Positions 1 to 4,748 of a stretch of 6,190 nt of DNA are shown in pieces. A program made the position numbers and the translations under genes. A model generated the notes under the pieces. It saw nothing but the letters and a program-made list of their open reading frames with translations, was not told the DNA's origin and ran no database searches. Each line of letters opens with the position of its first letter. The first letter of the stretch is position 1. Source of the DNA: Trueperaceae bacterium (GTDB lineage: Bacteria; Deinococcota; Deinococci; Deinococcales; Trueperaceae); NCBI GenBank assembly GCA_007130355.1, contig SLSQ01000183.1, positions 1 to 6,190 on the forward strand. The letters run 5' to 3'.

Positions 1-2
1 GA

Positions 3-60
3 CCGAACCGGTCCGCGCGCTTCGTTCCGCCCGCGTCGGGGCCGGGACCGACCGGCTCGG
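3..60 (-). terminator. Possible stem-loop terminator after the antiporter gene
   Basis: Bases 3-13 (ccgaaccggtc) can pair with 50-60 (gaccggctcgg). Read as minus-strand RNA this is an 11-pair stem with one G-U wobble, starting a few bases after the antiporter stop codon at 63-65. The loop is long (36 bases) and there is no U-run, so it is a weak intrinsic terminator candidate. In DNA this GC-rich such a pairing can also arise by chance. Nothing else is recognisable in bases 1-62. Confidence 0.3.
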
Positions 61-62
61 CG

Positions 63-1904
63 TCACCCGACGTGCGTCGCGCCGCTCCCGCCGCCGGCGC
101 CGCGTGGCGTCGGTCCGTGGGGACCGCCCGTGTTCATCGTCAGCACCGTGACCCGGTCGTGGGGCAGGAAGGTGCCGGTCCCGACCGGGCGCACCGCGTC
201 CCCGCGCCGGACCACCAACGGCAGCGCCGTTCCGGCGTCGACGCGCTCCTGCACGTCCGGGGGCAGGCGGCCTTCGTCGTCGGCCTCGACCTCGACCTCG
301 TCGGTCGAACCGCTGCGGATCGCCGCGTCCCAGATCGGGGCGTTCGCGAGACGACCGAACACCGGCTCCCCGCCCAGGTTCGCGAGCACCGACTGGAGCC
401 CGGTGTCGTCGGCGCGTGGGAGCAGCGCGAACAGCTGCGGAACCAGCCAGATCTCGCGGGCGCGCTGCGCGGCGAGCACGTTGACCTCCTGGTTCGGCGT
501 GGTCGCGACGACGCGGGCGGCGTCCTCGATCCCCGCCTCGACGAGCAGGCGGCCGTCGAGCGCATCGCCGTTCAGCGCCTCGAGGCCGGCGGCGCGGGCG
601 TCGCGCACGTGCACCGGGTTGCGGTCGACGACCACGACCCGTCCCCGCTCCGCGAGATGCTTCGCCAGGCGACGCGCGAGCGGACCGGCGCCGATCACGA
701 CGGTGCCGGAGCGTTGCTCGGACCGCACCAGCTCGTCGCGCCCCTCGAGCCACTTCACGCCCATGGTGAGCAGCACCGGCACCGAGGCGGTGGTCGCGAT
801 CGCCATGAACACCAGGATCGAGAAGGTCGAACGGTCGATGATCCCGGCCTGGAGCCCGATCCCGGCGATGATGATCTCGACCGCGCCGCGGCCGTTCATG
901 CCGAAGCCGATCACCGTTCCCTCGCGCCAGCCGTGGCCCGTCGGCAGGTAGGCCAGGACCGTCCCCAGGATCTTGCCGACCGTCGCGAGCACGATCACCG
1001 CGAGCAGCAGGCCGGGGGTCTCGGTGAACACCGAGAAGGTGACCTCGAACCCGGCGGTGACGAAGAAGATCGGTGCCAGGAAGCCGATCGAGACGTCGCG
1101 CACCAGGCCGGTCAGATCGTGCGACAGGCGCCGCTGCGTGATCGCGTTGCGGAGCGCCAGGCCGGCCACGAAGGTGCCGAGGATCCCGTGCAGGCCCGCG
1201 AGGTGCGCGGCCTCGCCGAACGCGAGCGCGACGAGCAGCACCAACGGCACGGCGGCCGCACGGTCCAGGCCGCGCCGTTCGAGCCAGCGCCAGCCCCACG
1301 GCAGCAGGTAGGCGCCCGCCACCCAGGCAGCGGCGAAGAACACGACCACTTTGGCGGTGACCAGCGCGACCGATGCCAGGTCGAGCGAGCCGACGTTCAC
1401 GACGCTGGTGATGCCGGCGAACACCAGCAGCGCCAAGGTGTCGGCCACCAGCGCGCCCGCCATCATCACGTGGGCGATGCGCGTGTCCAGGATCCGGAGG
1501 TCGACCAGGATCCGGGACTTCGTCGCGAGCGACGTCACCCCCATCGCCATTCCGACGAACACGCCCGCCATCGGCGTGCCGCCGGCGGCGGTGATCACCC
1601 AGTAGCCGAGCACGAACGGAAGGACGAAGCCGCCGAGCGCCGCGAGCACGCCGCCGGTCGAGGCGCGGCCCAGCTCGCGCGGGTCGATCTCCATGCCGAT
1701 GAACAGCATCATCAGCAGCACGCCGACCTCGGCGAGCACGGCGACCGCTTCGCCGCCGACCAGGAGCCCGAGCAGCGGGGGGCCGAGCACGATGCCGGCG
1801 CCGATCTCGCCGAGCACCGACGGATAGCCGAGGCGCACGGCCAGGCGTCCGCCGATCAGCGCGGCGGCGAGAATCAAGAGCAGGTCGAGGATCGGGACGT
1901 CCAT
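63..1904 (-). CDS. CPA2-like monovalent cation:proton antiporter with TrkA-N (RCK) domain
   Basis: A 613-residue inner-membrane antiporter expected to exchange Na+ or K+ for H+, serving pH, salt or potassium homeostasis. Residues 1-390 are about 12-13 hydrophobic helices of the Na+/H+ exchanger fold. Visible landmarks are the GxPxxLGEIxAGIxLGP-like helix near 25-43, T124-S125, a core acidic site A154-D155, the HGxLGTFVAGL helix (239-249) and a MNGRGAVE helix (336-343) whose R339 sits where the family has a conserved basic residue. Residues 400-520 form a Rossmann TrkA-N domain: G405-A-G407-xx-A410, D427 ending the second strand, and GDA at 446-448. Residues 535-590 resemble a degenerate RCK C-terminal lobe, followed by a Gly/Pro-rich tail (592-613). 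The ATG at 1904 has GGAGGT at 1913-1908. The ion and the regulatory ligand (NAD(H), nucleotide or other) cannot be told from sequence. It resembles KefB/KefC in layout but is not clearly either. The gene stands alone and is transcribed divergently from the Rrf2 operon. Confidence 0.9.
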   Translation of the reverse strand: MDVPILDLLLILAAALIGGRLAVRLGYPSVLGEIGAGIVLGPPLLGLLVGGEAVAVLAEVGVLLMMLFIGMEIDPRELGRASTGGVLAALGGFVLPFVLGYWVITAAGGTPMAGVFVGMAMGVTSLATKSRILVDLRILDTRIAHVMMAGALVADTLALLVFAGITSVVNVGSLDLASVALVTAKVVVFFAAAWVAGAYLLPWGWRWLERRGLDRAAAVPLVLLVALAFGEAAHLAGLHGILGTFVAGLALRNAITQRRLSHDLTGLVRDVSIGFLAPIFFVTAGFEVTFSVFTETPGLLLAVIVLATVGKILGTVLAYLPTGHGWREGTVIGFGMNGRGAVEIIIAGIGLQAGIIDRSTFSILVFMAIATTASVPVLLTMGVKWLEGRDELVRSEQRSGTVVIGAGPLARRLAKHLAERGRVVVVDRNPVHVRDARAAGLEALNGDALDGRLLVEAGIEDAARVVATTPNQEVNVLAAQRAREIWLVPQLFALLPRADDTGLQSVLANLGGEPVFGRLANAPIWDAAIRSGSTDEVEVEADDEGRLPPDVQERVDAGTALPLVVRRGDAVRPVGTGTFLPHDRVTVLTMNTGGPHGPTPRGAGGGSGATHVG

Positions 1905-2212
1905 GACACCTCCGGGGCGGGGGGTCTACGAAGCGCCGGGACCGAGCGGCCCGGCGGTGGGGTTCGGATCGGGAACGGGGGAGCGGTCGTCGTCGCGACC
2001 GTCGGACCGGAGTTCGGCGTGCGCCTCAGGCGGACGCCGGAGTGCGCGCAGCGGGCGCGCCGAGCGCGCGCCGCGACCGGTCGGGCTCGCGGAACCACCA
2101 GTGCGGCGACCAGGCCCGCGCACCGGGAAGGTGCGATGGACAGGGAACGGATCGGTCGCGCATGGGGACGTAGCCTATCGCGAAGCGCGTCGCCGGTGCG
2201 CACCACGCCGAC

Positions 2213-2242
2213 TTCGGCCACGGGCACGGTTCCTGGTACGGT
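2213..2242 (+). promoter_or_regulatory. Candidate promoter of the Rrf2 operon
   Basis: TACGGT at 2237-2242 fits the TAnnnT form of a sigma-70-type -10 box. The -35 position at 2213-2218 (ttcggc, 18-base spacer) keeps only the leading TT, as often happens in high-GC bacteria. Transcription would start near 2249, inside the inverted repeat at 2247-2266, and leave a leader of about 55 bases. Because the repeats overlap the predicted start site, repression there would be natural. TAGCCT at 2171-2176 is an alternative -10. Confidence 0.35.
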
Positions 2243-2246
2243 AGTC

Positions 2247-2282
2247 GGTCGATCCCGCGATCGACCCCACGATCGACCCCAC
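2247..2282 (+). repeat. Inverted plus tandem repeat cluster, probable operator
   Basis: Three 8-base half-sites sit in a row. GGTCGATC (2247-2254) and GATCGACC (2259-2266) form a perfect inverted repeat with a 4-base spacer. GATCGACC recurs at 2271-2278, because the 12-mer gatcgaccccac is repeated exactly in tandem at 2259-2270 and 2271-2282. The cluster lies between the candidate -10 box and the ribosome binding site of the Rrf2 gene. Its size (20 bases for one palindrome) and position suit a dimeric winged-helix repressor, so autoregulation by the adjacent Rrf2 protein is the simplest guess. It does not obviously match the AT-rich NsrR or IscR sites known from E. coli. Confidence 0.55.
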
Positions 2283-2303
2283 GGCCGGTCCGCAGGAGGT
2301 CCC

Positions 2304-2753
2304 GTGTCCGACGCCTCGATCCGCACCCTGCTCCGCCGCGAAGAGAGCTACGCGGTGCACGCCCTCATCTACGCCGCCGAACACCCCGGCGCGAGCGCGG
2401 CCCGGATGGCACGCGACCTCCGGTTCCCGCCCTCGTTCCTCGCCAAGGTGCTCGCCCGACTCGTCGAAGCCGGCCTGCTCGCGAGCCGGACCGGGCGCGG
2501 CGGCGGCGTGCGCGTGGTCGGCGACGCCACCAAGATGTCGCTCCTCGACGTGATCGAAGCGGTCTCCGGTCCGCTGGTGGTCGACACCTGCCAGGCGATG
2601 ACGGTCTGCGCCACCAAGGCGCGGACCGGCTCGTGCGCCCTCAACCGCGCCTACCACCAGGCCTCGGCCGAGATCCGGCGCGCGCTCGCGGCGGTCCGGA
2701 TCGAGGACCTCGTCGCCGACCCTCCGGCGGACGGGGCGGCCCGGCCGACGTGA
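2304..2753 (+). CDS. Rrf2-family transcriptional regulator, probable Fe-S sensor
   Basis: A 149-residue cytoplasmic regulator of the Rrf2 family (relatives IscR, NsrR, RirA). The N-terminal winged helix spans about residues 4-75: the YAVHALIYAA helix (16-25), a recognition helix region around FPPSFLAKVLARL (41-53), and the family wing SRTGRGGGVR (61-70). Residues 79-90 (SLLDVIEAVSGP) are the usual following helix. Three cysteines, C96-x5-C102-x8-C111, lie where family members bind a [2Fe-2S] or [4Fe-4S] cluster, so NO, O2, redox or Fe-S status sensing is likely, with the exact signal unknown. The GTG at 2304 is chosen because AGGAGGT (2294-2300) sits 3 bases upstream and the domain begins at once. 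An in-frame ATG at 2136 would add 56 Arg/Pro-rich residues foreign to the family. The stop overlaps the next gene's GTG by 4 bases, so the two are probably translationally coupled. Family assignment is firm; cluster binding is inferred. Confidence 0.9.
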   Translation: MSDASIRTLLRREESYAVHALIYAAEHPGASAARMARDLRFPPSFLAKVLARLVEAGLLASRTGRGGGVRVVGDATKMSLLDVIEAVSGPLVVDTCQAMTVCATKARTGSCALNRAYHQASAEIRRALAAVRIEDLVADPPADGAARPT

Positions 2754-3247
2754 GCGCGGTCCAGGTCGCGTTCGTCCGGATCGCGGTCGTGTACCTGGTC
2801 GGCACCGGCGCCCTCGGCCTCTGGTTCCTCGTCGACCCGACCTGGGCCTGGGCGTTCCGCACCACCCACGTGCACGCCGGCGTGCTCGGATTCTTCCTCT
2901 CGCTGGTGATGGGCGTCGCCTTCTGGCTGCTGCCCCGACCGGGCGGAATCCGTACTCCGCGGCTCGAGGCCTGGACCCTCGTCCTGTTCCACGGCGGCCT
3001 GGCGGTCCGCACCGTGTTCGAGCCGTGGCTCCGACTCGGCTCGGCGCCCGCCGTCGCCGAGCCGCTCCTGTGGGCGTCCGGCGTCGCCACCCTGGCGGGC
3101 ATGGGCCTCTTCGCCGTCTCGGTCTGGGGCCGGGCCCGCACGCCCGAGGAACTGCGACGGGCACGGGAACGGCGGGACGCGACCCCCGTGGTAGCGTCCG
3201 AACGCGACGCCCCGCGTACGTCCCACGGGGCCGGGAGGTCACGATGA
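2750..3247 (+). CDS. Four-helix membrane protein resembling heme-copper oxidase subunit I
   Basis: A 165-residue integral membrane protein starting at GTG 2750, which overlaps the Rrf2 stop (GTGA); the upstream ribosome site is weak, consistent with coupling. Hydrophobic segments lie at about 8-28, 43-62, 72-89 and 104-126, followed by a basic tail (127-165) probably in the cytoplasm. The second segment begins R37-TT-H40-V-H42-AGVLGFF and ends WLLPR. This is close to helix II of cbb3-type oxidase and nitric-oxide-reductase catalytic subunits, where Arg and a following His place the low-spin heme. A further His, H81, lies in helix three. The protein is far shorter than a real oxidase subunit (12 or more helices) and lacks the copper and active-site histidines, so it is not an oxidase. 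It may be a small heme-binding or NO-related membrane protein of the type seen with Rrf2/NsrR genes. Its stop overlaps the gnd start (ATGA). The gene is secure; heme binding is inference. Confidence 0.75.
   Translation: MSAVQVAFVRIAVVYLVGTGALGLWFLVDPTWAWAFRTTHVHAGVLGFFLSLVMGVAFWLLPRPGGIRTPRLEAWTLVLFHGGLAVRTVFEPWLRLGSAPAVAEPLLWASGVATLAGMGLFAVSVWGRARTPEELRRARERRDATPVVASERDAPRTSHGAGRSR
3184..3230 (+). other. Stem-loop just upstream of gnd, within the preceding gene
   Basis: CCCCGTGG (3184-3191) pairs perfectly with CCACGGGG (3223-3230), and gcgtc (3194-3198) with gacgc (3206-3210) inside the loop. The structure ends a few bases before the gnd ribosome binding site (GGGAGGT within 3232-3240). 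It also contains TAGCGT at 3192-3197, a possible -10 box for an internal gnd promoter. It could be an mRNA structure tuning gnd translation, a weak attenuator without a U-run, or chance pairing in GC-rich coding DNA. Confidence 0.3.
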
Positions 3248-4707
3248 ACGAACCCGCCGCGCCCGCGGATCTGGGCCTGATCGGCCTGGCCGTCATGGGG
3301 CAGAACCTGGTCCTGAACATGAGCGATCACGGCGTCCGCGTCGCCGTGTACAACCGCACCGCCGAGGTCACGCGCGACTTCGCCGACGGTCGGGCGAAGG
3401 ACGCGAACGTGGTGCCGACCGAGTCGCTCGAAGAGCTCGTCGGCGCGCTGGCGCGGCCCCGCAAGGTGATGCTGATGGTCAAGGCCGGCGCCGTCACCGA
3501 CGCCGTGATCGACCAGCTCGCCCCCCTGCTCGAGGAGGGCGACGTGATCCTCGACGGCGGCAACGCCCACTACCCCGACACCCGTCGCCGCGAGCGGGCG
3601 CTGGCCGAGCGCGGCGTCCGCTTCCTCGGGGTCGGCGTCTCCGGCGGCGAGGAGGGCGCGCGGCACGGACCGAGCATCATGCCGGGCGGGCCGAAGGGGG
3701 CGTACGACGAGGTCGCTCCGATCCTGCGAAGGATCGCGGCGAAGGCGCCGGACGGCGAGCCGTGCGTCGCCTGGCTGGGCGAGGACGGCGCCGGCCACTT
3801 CGTGAAGATGGTGCACAACGGGATCGAGTACGGCGATATGCAGCTGATCGCCGAGGCGTACGACCTGATGGGGCGGGGGCTCGGCCTCACGAACGAGGCG
3901 ATGCACGCCGTCTTCGCCGGCTGGAACGACGGCCCCCTCGACAGCTACCTGATCGAGATCACCGCCGCCATCCTCGACACCCGCGACGAGGACGGTGCGT
4001 ACGTGCTCGACACGATCCTCGACGCCGCCGGGCAGAAGGGCACCGGCCGCTGGACCGCGATCGCCGCGCTCGAGCAGGGGGTGCCGCTGACCCTCATCGA
4101 CGAGGCGGTCGCGGCGCGCTCCCTGTCCGCGGCGCTCGACGAGCGTCGGCGCGCCGCGGAGCTCCTGAGCGGACCCGACCGCGAGCACGACGGCGACGAG
4201 GAGGCGTTCCTGAACGACCTGCACGACGCCCTCTACGCCAGCAAGATCGTCAGCTACGCGCAGGGTCTGGCGTTGCTGCGCGACGCCGCCCGCGCCTACG
4301 ACTGGACCCTCGACCCCGGCGAGGCGGCCGCCCTCTGGCGCGCGGGCTGCATCATCCGCAGCCGCTTCCTCGACGACATCACCGGCGCGTTCCGGAACGA
4401 CCCGCAGCTCGAGAACCTGCTGCAGGCGCCGTTCTTCGCCGATGCGGTGCAGCGGGCGCAGGACGGCTGGCGGCGCACCGTGGCGCGCGCCGCGACGCTC
4501 GGCATCGCCGCGCCGGCGATGTCGGCGGCGCTGGCGTTCTTCGACGGCTACCGCCAGGCCCGGGGCCCGGCGAACCTGATCCAGGCGCAACGAGACTACT
4601 TCGGGGCGCACACCTTCGAACGGACCGACCGGCCCCGCGGCGAACGGTTCCACCACGACTGGATCGGGTCGGGCGGCAAGGTGACCTCGGGCGGCTACGA
4701 CGCCTGA
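3244..4707 (+). CDS. gnd: 6-phosphogluconate dehydrogenase, decarboxylating (NADP-type)
   Basis: A 487-residue cytoplasmic enzyme that oxidatively decarboxylates 6-phosphogluconate to ribulose 5-phosphate, yielding NADPH in the oxidative pentose phosphate pathway. Residues 9-185 form the Rossmann coenzyme domain: GLIGLAVMG (11-19), and N37-R38-T39 at the end of strand two, typical of NADP binding. Substrate and catalytic motifs are intact: VSGGEEGARHGPSIMPGG (132-149), K188 with N192 and E195 in HFVKMVHNGIEYGD, KGTGRW (265-270), GCIIRSRFL (368-376), NLIQAQRDYFGAHTFER (444-460) and a C-terminal H470-H471. It matches the long, all-helical dimer form typified by E. coli Gnd (468 residues) over its whole length, with a short C-terminal extension, and not the shorter NAD-type enzymes. 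The ATG at 3244 has GGAGG five bases upstream and overlaps the previous stop by 4 bases, placing gnd as third gene of the Rrf2 operon. The placement is unusual for gnd and suggests NADPH supply is tied to that regulator's signal. Confidence 0.97.
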   Translation: MNEPAAPADLGLIGLAVMGQNLVLNMSDHGVRVAVYNRTAEVTRDFADGRAKDANVVPTESLEELVGALARPRKVMLMVKAGAVTDAVIDQLAPLLEEGDVILDGGNAHYPDTRRRERALAERGVRFLGVGVSGGEEGARHGPSIMPGGPKGAYDEVAPILRRIAAKAPDGEPCVAWLGEDGAGHFVKMVHNGIEYGDMQLIAEAYDLMGRGLGLTNEAMHAVFAGWNDGPLDSYLIEITAAILDTRDEDGAYVLDTILDAAGQKGTGRWTAIAALEQGVPLTLIDEAVAARSLSAALDERRRAAELLSGPDREHDGDEEAFLNDLHDALYASKIVSYAQGLALLRDAARAYDWTLDPGEAAALWRAGCIIRSRFLDDITGAFRNDPQLENLLQAPFFADAVQRAQDGWRRTVARAATLGIAAPAMSAALAFFDGYRQARGPANLIQAQRDYFGAHTFERTDRPRGERFHHDWIGSGGKVTSGGYDA

Positions 4708-4710
4708 GCC

Positions 4711-4744
4711 GCCGGCGCGGCCGAGCGGTCGCCCGGCCGCCGGC
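4711..4744. terminator. Shared bidirectional stem-loop between convergent genes
   Basis: In the 41-base gap between the gnd stop (4705-4707) and the cyclase stop (4749-4751), gccggc (4711-4716) pairs with gccggc (4739-4744) and ggccg (4719-4723) with cggcc (4734-4738). This gives an 11-pair stem with a 2-base bulge and a 10-base loop. A 10-base direct repeat gccgccggcg (4708-4717, 4736-4745) underlies it. The stem can form on both strands and fills almost the whole gap, which suits a shared terminator, though neither side has a U-run. Confidence 0.55.
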
Positions 4745-4748
4745 GTCG

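Larger units (their letters stand above)
1905..2303. promoter_or_regulatory. Divergent intergenic control region (antiporter / Rrf2 operon)
   Basis: No convincing gene lies in this 399-base stretch. Short open frames on both strands give Arg/Pro-rich low-complexity peptides typical of GC-rich non-coding DNA. It must hold the promoters of two divergent genes. Visible elements are a 6-base-arm hairpin (1984-1989 with 1996-2001), TAGCCT at 2171-2176 (whose overlap on the other strand, TAGGCT at 2177-2172, could be a -10 for the antiporter), a perfect 10-base palindrome ggtgcgcacc at 2195-2204, and the promoter and repeat cluster at 2237-2282 described separately. None is proven. The antiporter leader would be more than 250 bases if the 2177-2172 box were used. 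Confidence 0.6.

Noticed and set aside
2195..2204. Perfect palindrome ggtgcgcacc as a separate operator
   Set aside because: Only 10 bases, wholly GC-rich apart from two pairs, and isolated. Too likely by chance here to annotate on its own, so noted only within the spacer.
2259..2282. Tandem 12-mers as the beginning of a CRISPR array
   Set aside because: Repeats are short, directly adjacent, only two copies, and lack unique spacers or cas genes.
2136..2303. In-frame upstream ATG that would extend the Rrf2 protein by 56 residues
   Set aside because: The extension is Arg/Pro-rich and encoded by the promoter and repeat cluster, whereas GTG 2304 has a near-perfect ribosome site and matches the family's N-terminus.
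1874..2326. Minus-strand 150-codon frame in the divergent spacer
   Set aside because: It overlaps the antiporter start and the Rrf2 start, is Arg/Pro-rich, and shows no domain or good ribosome site.
72..2753. A stop-free 893-codon plus-strand frame running antisense through the antiporter and into the Rrf2 gene
   Set aside because: Only the last 149 codons match a family. The rest is Arg/His/Asp/Gln-rich low-complexity sequence antisense to a clear antiporter, as expected from third-position GC bias.
2641..4656. A 671-codon minus-strand frame opposite gnd and the membrane protein
   Set aside because: No recognisable domain and biased composition. It is the mirror of strongly conserved gnd coding sequence.
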